A stretch of 41,180 nucleotides of DNA, from contig DURT01000090.1 in the NCBI GenBank assembly GCA_012843025.1, forward strand, positions 1-41,180, given 5' to 3'. The DNA comes from Tissierellia bacterium (GTDB lineage: Bacteria; Bacillota; Clostridia; Tissierellales; Sedimentibacteraceae). Positions 24,162 through 31,900 of this stretch are shown piece by piece. The notes below the pieces were generated by a model. That model was given only the letters and a program-made list of their open reading frames with translations. It ran no database searches and was not told the origin of the DNA. Position 1 is the stretch's first letter. Every line of letters starts with the position of its first letter. A program made the position numbers and the translations under genes.

Positions 24162-25328
24162 TCATTTATATGCTTTTACAACTTTAGATATATAATAGGC
24201 TGCATTCTCTATTAACTTTTCATCAAGCAGGACTATTGTATCTTTCGGACAATGTATATAGGATAAACATCCTTCAAATAAATCTGATGCAGAGATTAAA
24301 AGACACTTTGTACCGCCAAAGGCAAAAATCCCATGATCACCAGCATACCAAGGTTGGCCTCTAACTATGTTTGAACAACCATTCATTATGTTATCTAATT
24401 CCAACTGCTCTTTCTCATTAAAGTTAAAATATGCAACAGCAACTTTAGATCCGACATGTGCTACTGTGTCGATATTTATTAGAAGCACTACTTCTTGTTC
24501 ATTTTTCCGAAGCTCTTGTAAATATATAAGTTCTCCTTGTGGGTCATAGTATTCCTCAGAATTGAACGGAACAATATCAATGTTATATCCGTTTGCTTCA
24601 ATACCCTTTGCTGCTAAAAGCATTGTCGCTACTCCAGAGGCATTATCAAGGGCACCATTTGTATTGTACTTGCTGTCCATATGGGCACAGATCACAATTG
24701 TACCTTTGGAATTATCCACCTTTTTTGATGCAATCAGCTGATATGCTGTTGCAAGATTATTCTTGGAAGCAATAGACACCTCCACCTCTTTTCCTGATAC
24801 TTCATCTGTTATTTCTGAAAAAATATCTTTATCAAGGCTAGCTATTGGAATATGAAAATTTCCATCCTCAATTAGAGGGAACGGCTTAAGACCACTCATA
24901 CAGGTTCCACCGGTAATGGCTATAATTGCACTAGGTTTTTTTGCTTCCAGGCAATCAATAATTACTTTATGCTCATTCGGATAATAGAAGGGATAATTCT
25001 TGGGTTGTAATGGCTCTTGTACCAAATCCCCTGTCAGAAATAGTATTCTGTCTTCACATTCTACTCTTTCAAGCTCTTCCTGAGTTTTTATGATAATAGC
25101 TCTTCTTGTTCCAGTAAATGACTCTGAATAAGGGCTTACGTGTAATGTGAATTTATTTCCATCAATCACTAAAAATGATTCTTTAGATTCCCACACTTTA
25201 CATCTAAAGGGCAGCTTACGCGTTTCATATCCTAAGTTTTCCAGATAGGACTCAATATAGTCTGTAATCTCCTGGTTTTGAATAGTTCCTACTGGTCTTG
25301 GTTTTGCTATTCTTTTTAATAATTCCAT
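24162..25328 (-). CDS. M28-family zinc aminopeptidase-like protein
   Basis: 388 residues. Zinc-site motifs of M28 peptidases are present in order: CAHMDSK (first His), NGALDNASGVATML (bridging Asp), FNSEEYYDPQGE (Glu pair), NIDTVAH, and a late histidine in YIHCPKDT. No signal peptide is visible, so it is probably cytosolic, unlike secreted PepX/Iap-type members. The segment between about residues 60 and 170 fits a protease-associated-like insert. Function: release of N-terminal amino acids or cleavage of small peptides. A TGGTATAAT extended -10 lies at 25396-25404. It is divergent from the ATP-grasp gene. Confidence 0.82.
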   Translation of the reverse strand: MELLKRIAKPRPVGTIQNQEITDYIESYLENLGYETRKLPFRCKVWESKESFLVIDGNKFTLHVSPYSESFTGTRRAIIIKTQEELERVECEDRILFLTGDLVQEPLQPKNYPFYYPNEHKVIIDCLEAKKPSAIIAITGGTCMSGLKPFPLIEDGNFHIPIASLDKDIFSEITDEVSGKEVEVSIASKNNLATAYQLIASKKVDNSKGTIVICAHMDSKYNTNGALDNASGVATMLLAAKGIEANGYNIDIVPFNSEEYYDPQGELIYLQELRKNEQEVVLLINIDTVAHVGSKVAVAYFNFNEKEQLELDNIMNGCSNIVRGQPWYAGDHGIFAFGGTKCLLISASDLFEGCLSYIHCPKDTIVLLDEKLIENAAYYISKVVKAYK

Positions 25329-25395
25329 ATCTCATATCTCCAACTGCAATAAGCAATTTTAGACTGTCAATTACACTTTAAGAATGCACAATGCA

Positions 25396-25404
25396 ATTAT
25401 ACCA
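25396..25404 (-). promoter_or_regulatory. Extended -10 promoter element of the M28 peptidase gene
   Basis: In minus-strand sense TGGTATAAT fits the TGnTATAAT extended -10. No convincing -35 box is seen at 16-18 bases. Confidence 0.5.
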
Positions 25405-25530
25405 CATTTCTAATTTGAATTATGCAAATTATTTTAAATACTTGGATCTTTTTCCATCATACAACTTTTCTCTATCTACTACATAATCAAAACAAGACAT
25501 AAACTGTAGCAAAATATCTTAAAAAAATTA

Positions 25531-25559
25531 TTGACTTTCATTAATTTTCAAATTATAAT
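25531..25559 (+). promoter_or_regulatory. Promoter of the ATP-grasp gene
   Basis: TTGACT (25531-25536), a 17-base spacer and a perfect TATAAT (25554-25559), 43 bases before the start codon. Confidence 0.75.
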
Positions 25560-25602
25560 TCTGAATCATTTCATTTAATTTCACTTGAGGTAGGACAAGC
25601 AT

Positions 25603-26409
25603 ATGAAATTAGTCAGTTTCAACACTTTAAAAACTCTTGATTTTCCAGAAATATATTATATTAAACCTGAGCATTTTTTCAAAGAAAGAGATAAAATAAA
25701 AGAAGCGGATTGGATACTATATCCAGAATACTGGCAGGTAAATTCTCTTGTTTATGGTCTTAAAAAAAGGATATTTCCTAATATTAGCACCTACCATTTA
25801 GGTCATAACAAAGTAGAAATGACAAGAGCATTCATGACAGTATGTCCTCAAAATATACCCTACACAGAAATATTAAGCAATACCCCAGTTAATCAAGAGT
25901 ATATTTTGGACATGTTTCCCTTTCCTTTTGTAGCTAAAGAAATAAAAAGTTCAATGGGATATGGAGTTCATTTAATCGAAGACAGAAAGCAATTTCGGTC
26001 TTATTGTGATGCAAATGAAATCTTATATATACAAGAAAAGCTTCCAATTGACAGAGATATGCGTATTATTTACTTAGGGGATGAAGTTATAGCTTCATAT
26101 TGGAGGATTGGTGGAAATAGCTTTAAAAATAATGTTGCTCAGGGTGGTACTATTTCTTATGATAACATTCCACAGAAAGCAATAGCTCTTGTTGATAAGG
26201 TAGCAAAGGAATTAGAAATTAATCATGCAGGTTTTGATGTGGCAGAAGTTGATGGTCATTATTATTTTTTTGAATTTAATGTTTCCTTTGGAACAAGAGG
26301 CTTGCTAAATCAATCCACAGTGCTACCTGAAAAAATTCTGCGTTATTTACAAAAACAAACTCCTTCTCTCCCTACAGACCCTTATACTCCATTCCCAAAA
26401 GTATCTTAA
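25603..26409 (+). CDS. RimK-like ATP-grasp ligase
   Basis: 268 residues. ATP-grasp features: FPFVAKEIKSSMGYGVHLIE (lysine plus small-residue loop over the nucleotide), YIQEKLPIDRDMRIIYLG, then NHAGFDVAEVDGHYYFFEFN, in which the Asp, Glu and Asn ligands of Mg-ATP lie. The family joins a carboxylate to an amine through an acyl phosphate, as in RimK or glutathione synthetase. The substrates are unknown. GAGGTAGG precedes the ATG. The gene stands alone behind its own promoter and is followed by a strong hairpin. Confidence 0.82.
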   Translation: MKLVSFNTLKTLDFPEIYYIKPEHFFKERDKIKEADWILYPEYWQVNSLVYGLKKRIFPNISTYHLGHNKVEMTRAFMTVCPQNIPYTEILSNTPVNQEYILDMFPFPFVAKEIKSSMGYGVHLIEDRKQFRSYCDANEILYIQEKLPIDRDMRIIYLGDEVIASYWRIGGNSFKNNVAQGGTISYDNIPQKAIALVDKVAKELEINHAGFDVAEVDGHYYFFEFNVSFGTRGLLNQSTVLPEKILRYLQKQTPSLPTDPYTPFPKVS

Positions 26410-26422
26410 GTAGGAATATACA

Positions 26423-26444
26423 GCGGTGGGATACAGCCCACCGC
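26423..26444. terminator. Strong hairpin after the ATP-grasp gene
   Basis: An 8-bp G+C-rich stem, GCGGTGGG and CCCACCGC, with a 6-base loop. Neither strand has a T-run after it, so intrinsic termination is uncertain. It separates convergent genes. Confidence 0.45.
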
Positions 26445-26527
26445 ATATAAGCTCTAATACTCCGGCTTCCACTTTATGAAGATCTTCTTCCTTTGGCGCT
26501 CCTTCAAACTCAACTGGTTCAATGTGT

Positions 26528-28018
26528 TTAAACTAAACCCTTATCCGTTTTCTTAACATGTTTAAATACTTCTTCAAACCTGTTCAGAGCTTCGTCGATA
26601 ATTTCAGGCGTATCTGCCAAAGATGTATACAACCTGCTGCCAGCAAGGGTTACAATCCCATTTGCCATATAGGCTGCCCCCATTCTTTCCATGGAGTCCT
26701 TTCTTTCGTACATCATCTCCTTGTGCTTCAGAATTCCAATTGCCGATTTTATAAACGACATTGATGAAAAGTCAAAGCTCATGGCTCCCGTACATTCAAG
26801 ATGTACAATAGAACCTTGATTATAGGCAACGAAAGGCAATCCATATTTGTCAATCAAATCTTTTAATCCGTCGCAAAGACGATCTCCCATCTGGCCTGCA
26901 ATTTCACAGGCATTTGTTCGTTCAATCTCCCGTATTGCCGTATAACCTGCCAGACAGGAAAGAGGATTGGCTGCTAAGGTTCCGCCTACATATGCCCTGT
27001 GCTTTCCTGTAGCAAGACCCGCCGCCATAAGCTGTGCATACTCTTTTTTGCCGCCAACTCCGCCTGCACCAGGATATCCTCCGGCAATAATTTTACCAAA
27101 GATCGTTAAGTCAGGAACTACATTAAAGTATCCCTGGGCTCCGCCTAATCCCACCCTGAATCCAGTCACAACTTCATCAAAGATCAGGAGGGCTCCGTAT
27201 TTATCGCAGAGTTTTCGTACTTCCATGTTATATTCCTTCGAAATGGGTCTAGTTCCGCTTTCGGGACCTACAGGCTCTAAAATTACTGCTGCTGTACCAC
27301 CCTTCAGCCGGTTTTTCTTCAGCATTTTCTCAAGCATGTTCAAGTCGTTGGGACGAACTTCATCAGTGTATCGGAATGCACTGGAAGGAATACCATGAGA
27401 TTCAAGCAATGCCCTGCTTCCAGGAATTTTAAGACCATAAACCATCTGATCCGACCAGCCGTGATAAGCTCCACCTATTTTAATGATACGTTTTTTTCCT
27501 GTTGCAATTCTTGCAATACGCAGGGAAGCCATAACAGCTTCCGTTCCGGAGCCGAGCATGCGGAACATTTCTACATTTGGCATCTGCCTGTTTATCTCCT
27601 TTGCTATCATCAACTCTGCTTCATGGAGCAAGCCTGTTACCGGCCCGGATTCATTAAGAAGTTCAATAACCTTTTCTTTTATAGCCGGATAATTACTGCC
27701 AAGGATTGTTGGTCCACCTGCCTGCAAGAAATCTATATACTTGTTCCCATCCTTGTCATAAAGGTATGCCCCTTCTGCTTTTACCATACACAGGGGAAAG
27801 GGCTTATTAAATGCCAGGTTATGCTGTACCCCTCCCGGAATATAGTTTTTAGCTTCTTCGAAAACTGCCTTTGAAGCCTTGCATTTCTCATTAAAATACT
27901 CCATTACCACATTGTTATAATAGTCATCATCCACTTCCCATATTTCCTGACTTGTAAGTTTTTTTAGCTTTGCATTTATTTCTGCAGGATCATCCCATCT
28001 GCTAATTCCATAATTCAT
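26528..28018 (-). CDS. Class III aminotransferase, glutamate-1-semialdehyde aminomutase-like
   Basis: 496 residues, longer than HemL (about 430) by an N-terminal extension of about 60. Fold-type I PLP motifs: GSGTEAVMASLRIARIATG, YHGWSD, LLIFDEVVTGFRVG, and the Schiff-base lysine in LTIFGKIIAGGYPGAGG. GSAM-like class III enzymes outside tetrapyrrole synthesis act on many amines and amino sugars. Its position as last gene of a kinase-aldolase operon argues for a catabolic or salvage role rather than heme synthesis. AGGAGG lies about 9 bases before the ATG. The G+C content is clearly higher than in most of the window (32 of 60 bases at 27001-27060). Confidence 0.82.
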   Translation of the reverse strand: MNYGISRWDDPAEINAKLKKLTSQEIWEVDDDYYNNVVMEYFNEKCKASKAVFEEAKNYIPGGVQHNLAFNKPFPLCMVKAEGAYLYDKDGNKYIDFLQAGGPTILGSNYPAIKEKVIELLNESGPVTGLLHEAELMIAKEINRQMPNVEMFRMLGSGTEAVMASLRIARIATGKKRIIKIGGAYHGWSDQMVYGLKIPGSRALLESHGIPSSAFRYTDEVRPNDLNMLEKMLKKNRLKGGTAAVILEPVGPESGTRPISKEYNMEVRKLCDKYGALLIFDEVVTGFRVGLGGAQGYFNVVPDLTIFGKIIAGGYPGAGGVGGKKEYAQLMAAGLATGKHRAYVGGTLAANPLSCLAGYTAIREIERTNACEIAGQMGDRLCDGLKDLIDKYGLPFVAYNQGSIVHLECTGAMSFDFSSMSFIKSAIGILKHKEMMYERKDSMERMGAAYMANGIVTLAGSRLYTSLADTPEIIDEALNRFEEVFKHVKKTDKGLV

Positions 28019-28127
28019 TTCATTAGCCTCCTTTTCATTATTATTGACTTCAAGACCTTTATCACCATACCCGATTTACTTGATTCCTTTTTTATATTGG
28101 GACAGGCACCCTGGAGACAAGTTTCTC

Positions 28128-29111
28128 CTATTTTTGCTTTGAATACTTCATTTTATAAACAAGCTTCATTAAAGCTGCATCAATGAATCCGATTTTAGCT
28201 TCTACGTTTAAAGCAGTCGTATGAATGCGACAGACTGCCGCCTTGTCTACTAGAAGCTCCAGTGCTTTCATATCATCTTCAGACTCTGCCCTTACAAGAG
28301 CTCCAAAGCCCGGCACAAATACAGCATTGACTTTTTCAAGGGCATGGGTGACTTCATTATCGGACACAACGGGAATTTTCCAGCCAATCATCTGTGCCAT
28401 GTCATCCAATTGTGCATAAATTGGGATTTTCCTGTTTGCACACGCAATGACAGCAGGAGTTTGCACCAAGGCTGCATATGGAAACTTTTCTTTTACCCTA
28501 CTTAAAAGTTTTTCCCCTTCATTGGCCCTTGCTTCCTGGGTCACTTCAAAAACTCCTTTAACATTTCTTTTGCAGATATCCTCCAAAAGAATCACCTTCC
28601 TCATAGTCTCTTCCTGGTTGCTGCCACATATTAGAACGCCATGGTTCTTCATGAGAACTACCTTGGCTCCGTCTTTTAGTACCGCCTTCACAGCTTTTGT
28701 CAGCTTTTTAGTTCCGGGAAGACCATAGTCAGCCAACATGATACCACCAAGGTTTTCATTTTCTTCCTCTGTTATATCCAGATCTTCAAAACCTGCTAGT
28801 CCCAGAGCCGAAGCATAAGTTTGATGTGTATGGATGACAAAGTTCACATCGGGAAAGACCTGATAAGCAAGAAGATGAATACGTTTTTCACCAGATGGCT
28901 TACGTATGCCCTGCCACTTACCGGTTGCAAGGTTCATCTTCACAATATCCTCTTCTTTTGTTTTCTTATAATCTAGTCCGCTTGGTGTAATAACTATGTT
29001 GTCCGAATCTAATCTGCAGCTTATATTTCCCCATGTTCTAGCAACAAGTCCCCTTTCTAAGAGCTTTATGCCGGTGTCCACAAGCAGCTTTCTTGCTTTA
29101 CTTTCTTCCAT
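28128..29111 (-). CDS. Tandem class II aldolase/adducin-fold protein
   Basis: 327 residues, about 110 more than L-fuculose-1-phosphate aldolase. Residues 1-200 are a full class II aldolase domain: WGNISCRL, ITPSGLDYKK, the zinc ligands in VIHTHQTYAS, and MKNHGVLICG. The remainder looks like a second, degenerate copy: FPYAALVQTPAV aligns with the HTH zinc segment and VPGFGALVRAESEDDM with the NHG segment, but the histidines are lost. The reaction expected is zinc-dependent retro-aldol cleavage of a sugar phosphate to DHAP or a similar product plus an aldehyde. GGGAGG fits the ATG at 29111 (7-base spacer) better than the one at 29117. It lies directly after the kinase gene. Confidence 0.8.
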   Translation of the reverse strand: MEESKARKLLVDTGIKLLERGLVARTWGNISCRLDSDNIVITPSGLDYKKTKEEDIVKMNLATGKWQGIRKPSGEKRIHLLAYQVFPDVNFVIHTHQTYASALGLAGFEDLDITEEENENLGGIMLADYGLPGTKKLTKAVKAVLKDGAKVVLMKNHGVLICGSNQEETMRKVILLEDICKRNVKGVFEVTQEARANEGEKLLSRVKEKFPYAALVQTPAVIACANRKIPIYAQLDDMAQMIGWKIPVVSDNEVTHALEKVNAVFVPGFGALVRAESEDDMKALELLVDKAAVCRIHTTALNVEAKIGFIDAALMKLVYKMKYSKQK

Positions 29112-29126
29112 ATTCATGCCTCCCTG

Positions 29127-30713
29127 TCATTTCAACATGGCAAAACTTTTTTTGTTAGTTTTATATAGCCTTTTATATACCTCATAATTTTTATCGTATA
29201 TCATTTTCTTTTCCATATCAGGCTCATACCGGTTCTTCACGGGAATGAAATCCCTTATTACTGACATTTCCGGAAGCTGCCCTTCTCCCACTGCTACCAG
29301 AATAGCTGCTCCAACCGCACCCACATCCTTTGGGGCCTCGATTGTTTCGATAACTCTTCCCGTAATATCCGAAAGGATCTGACAAGTAACAGCCGACAAG
29401 GCACCGCCTCCAACAAAGCGTATTGTTTGAGAAGTTTTGACCTTTTTCTCCTGAGCTTCAAGCATCCAGCGAAGGTGGTAGCAAATTCCCTCCACCACAG
29501 CCCTAATTAGTTCCGTTTTTCCTGTTTCGAGCTTTATGTTGAAAAACATTCCTGCAGCATTGGGATCTTCAAAGGGACATCTGTTACCATGAAGCCAGGG
29601 TGTAAAAATCACGCCCCCTGCTCCTGGCTCTATCTTTGATATGGTTTCTGACATATAGTCATAAAGACTTTCATACAAGCTTTCCTTACTCTCTGCGACA
29701 TGAGTCTTTTTTAAGTAGATACCAATTTCATCAAGAACCAGATGATTTTTTACCCATTCCAAGCATTTCCCCGCAGTTTCCATTTCTGCAAAGTAATTAT
29801 ATTTTCCGGTTTCAACTCCAATGATGCCTGCAATCTTTGCAAAAATATCCACAACTTGCTTGTCAAGCACCGTACCAACCCAGCCTGATGTCCCACAATA
29901 AATATGAGTATCACCCACATTAATACATCCTGCTCCAAGGCCTATCAGAGTCGCATCGCCTCCCCCTCCATAAACCGGAATTCCAGGCCTTAGTCCCAAG
30001 TCCTGGGCTGCCTTTTCTGTAAGCACACCTGCCTCTTCTGAACAGTCTATCACCTTGGGAAGATGCTTTGGATTTACACCGTACATTTTGCAAAGGGTAT
30101 TGCTCCAGCCCCACTTTCCCGGTCGGGTACTATATAGAAAAGTTGCATATGCGGAATCTTTTGTCATGACAAATTGGTCAGTGCAGCGACAGATTAAATA
30201 TTCCTTAACGTCCAGCCATTTATGTACTTTGGAAAAGATCTCCGGCTCATTGTTTTGGACCCATTTGTATTTCCAAATGGGATCTTTTACACTGGTGGGG
30301 GCAGCATGGGTGATAATCAAACTTTTAATCAACTTTCCCACATTTGCACCAGAGATGGCAAGACCATTCCCCAAGTACTTTCTCATCTCCAAACTCGCTC
30401 TCTGGTCCATATAGCTCATAGGCCGTCTAAGGGCATTTCCTTTATCGTCCACAAGTACCAGTCCCTGCATCTGGGAACAGAATGAAATTCCGACAATCTG
30501 CTCAGGTTTTATGTCCGTCTTTTCAAAAAGCCTACGTGTGGTAGTACACATTGCACTCCACCATTCCTCAGTATCCTGCTCCGCTCCGCCATTTTCCAAA
30601 ATATATAATCCATATACTCCGTATTCGCTGGCGACCATTTTCAGTCTTTCACCAATACTAAAAAGACAGGTCTTCACTCCCGTGGTTCCAAAGTCATAAG
30701 CGATTACATACAA
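29127..30713 (-). CDS. FGGY-family carbohydrate kinase, xylulokinase-like
   Basis: 528 residues. N-terminal phosphate loop YDFGTTGVKTCLF, the ADP/substrate segment VGISFCSQMQGLVLVD, YGGGGDATLIGLGAGC at the interdomain hinge, FTPWLHGNRCP, and the C-terminal adenosine loop FVGGGALSAVTCQILSDITG, all in the order of xylulokinase/gluconokinase. It phosphorylates a sugar or polyol with ATP; the substrate is unknown. The start is TTG at 30713 with AAGGGGG upstream; no ATG fits. It is 40 bases after the TetR gene and 15 bases before the aldolase gene. Confidence 0.87.
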   Translation of the reverse strand: MYVIAYDFGTTGVKTCLFSIGERLKMVASEYGVYGLYILENGGAEQDTEEWWSAMCTTTRRLFEKTDIKPEQIVGISFCSQMQGLVLVDDKGNALRRPMSYMDQRASLEMRKYLGNGLAISGANVGKLIKSLIITHAAPTSVKDPIWKYKWVQNNEPEIFSKVHKWLDVKEYLICRCTDQFVMTKDSAYATFLYSTRPGKWGWSNTLCKMYGVNPKHLPKVIDCSEEAGVLTEKAAQDLGLRPGIPVYGGGGDATLIGLGAGCINVGDTHIYCGTSGWVGTVLDKQVVDIFAKIAGIIGVETGKYNYFAEMETAGKCLEWVKNHLVLDEIGIYLKKTHVAESKESLYESLYDYMSETISKIEPGAGGVIFTPWLHGNRCPFEDPNAAGMFFNIKLETGKTELIRAVVEGICYHLRWMLEAQEKKVKTSQTIRFVGGGALSAVTCQILSDITGRVIETIEAPKDVGAVGAAILVAVGEGQLPEMSVIRDFIPVKNRYEPDMEKKMIYDKNYEVYKRLYKTNKKSFAMLK

Positions 30714-30752
30714 TTAGGTATCCCCCTTTCTTATACCTTACTTTAGTTGGAC

Positions 30753-31379
30753 TTATAGTTGGTATCCCAAGACACCACCAATAAACCTGATAAATTCTTC
30801 CGCTACCTTTTCGTCATTGTCCATAATATTTTCTCCGCAGTAAATTTTCATTCTTTCTCTGTAATAATCGCAGCTATAAGAGAATTGCAGCATCATAAGA
30901 AGGTTGTCAAAAAAGAAGGCAAGCATACGGGAATCGATTTTCACATCCTTCGACTGCTTTGATTTTTCCATTAACTGCTCATATACAGGTGCCGTACGCG
31001 TTTCTATTTCCTTAGCTAAGACGGCGGCAAAACGTTTGCAACTTCCTGATGTAATCTCGTTATACATTACATTGTAGTTCTTATGCTTTCTTGAATGCTC
31101 CAGCAAAGCGTAAACAATACGTCTGATGCATGTCATCACATCAGCATCGTCTGAAAAGGCATCATTTAAAACTTGCTCCAAAAGCTTCAGGCTATGCCGC
31201 ACACATGCGAGAAAGAAGCTGTCCTTATTCTTGTAATATTTATAAATCACGCCAACACTTACACCGGATTTTTTCGCTATCACATTGATATTTGCACGAT
31301 CTAGACCCTTATTGGCAAACTCATCTATTCCAGTTTCAAGAATGGTATTTATAGTATTATCATCTAATTTTTTATACAT
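30753..31379 (-). CDS. TetR/AcrR-family regulator of the kinase-aldolase-aminotransferase operon
   Basis: 208 residues. N-terminal HTH: INVIAKKSGVSVGVIYKYYKNKD is the classic TetR recognition region. The C-terminal ligand domain is all-helical and not assignable. AGGTG precedes the ATG at 31379. It is first in a four-gene minus-strand operon, downstream of a consensus promoter with a near-palindromic site right after the -10 box, so autorepression relieved by a pathway metabolite is the simplest model (inference). Confidence 0.87.
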   Translation of the reverse strand: MYKKLDDNTINTILETGIDEFANKGLDRANINVIAKKSGVSVGVIYKYYKNKDSFFLACVRHSLKLLEQVLNDAFSDDADVMTCIRRIVYALLEHSRKHKNYNVMYNEITSGSCKRFAAVLAKEIETRTAPVYEQLMEKSKQSKDVKIDSRMLAFFFDNLLMMLQFSYSCDYYRERMKIYCGENIMDNDEKVAEEFIRFIGGVLGYQL

Positions 31380-31413
31380 CTTTTCACCTAAAACAAAGAT
31401 TTATTTTCCTGAC

Positions 31414-31469
31414 GTGAGTCATGGCTCACACTTCACTAATAGTATACATTCCATTTATTGTTATTTCAA
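31414..31469 (-). promoter_or_regulatory. Promoter and likely TetR operator of the 26.5-31.4 kb operon
   Basis: Minus-strand sense: TTGAAA (31464-31469), 17 bases, TATACT (31441-31446). About 11 bases further on, at 31414-31429, the arms GTGAG and CTCAC flank a CATG centre, an interrupted palindrome with one symmetric mismatch pair, where a TetR dimer would block the polymerase. Confidence 0.65.
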
Positions 31470-31841
31470 CTAATATTTAGATAAAACTAATAAAATTTAT
31501 TCTATACATACTATATTATCTATTATGCCATATTTCAATTCATTTCAGAACGTTCCTTAAATAGATGCTGCAATAAAAAAGTGCATCTTTTATCTCCAAA
31601 ATTTTACCATATCTTTTTTGTCCTATATGTTAAAGGCAACTATTTTTTCCCTTTATCTTGCTCAGCAAATAATATTACTTCAGGTAGTGTTATCCACTCA
31701 TATTAATAATATCAAAAACAATGAAAAGGTATTATATATAATTCTATCAACAGAACAGTCTAAAGGTGATGGGTCATAACCTGGAAGTATGGTTAAAAGA
31801 TATAAAGTAGCCATTACTCCTATACACCAGAGTATAAAAAT
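31470..31841. other. Long non-coding spacer
   Basis: Very A+T-rich sequence upstream of the TetR promoter and downstream of the EAL gene. Only short unrelated open frames are present, and I saw no tRNA, repeat or recognisable riboswitch. Confidence 0.5.
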
Positions 31842-31860
31842 CCCGCTTCTTAAAAGCGGG
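31842..31860 (-). terminator. Terminator of the REC-PAS-GGDEF-EAL gene
   Basis: A 7-bp stem, CCCGCTT and AAGCGGG, with a 5-base loop, followed by ATTTTTATA on the minus strand. Confidence 0.8.
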
Positions 31861-31900
31861 TTATATAAAACAATCTGTCAGCATCTCCAGTCATTTGACC

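Noticed and set aside
26528..28018. hemL (heme/siroheme biosynthesis) assignment for the class III aminotransferase
   Set aside because: The protein is about 60 residues longer than HemL and sits in a sugar kinase-aldolase operon without any tetrapyrrole gene, so a HemL role is unlikely.
28081..28115. GGGACAGGCACCCTGGAGACA as a clostridial intergenic repeat
   Set aside because: It resembles repeats seen in some Clostridia but occurs only once here, so repeat status cannot be claimed.
26967..28728. Plus-strand open frames across the G+C-rich operon
   Set aside because: They are antisense shadows of the aminotransferase and aldolase genes: no ribosome sites, no recognisable domains, and compositions that mirror the opposite strand.
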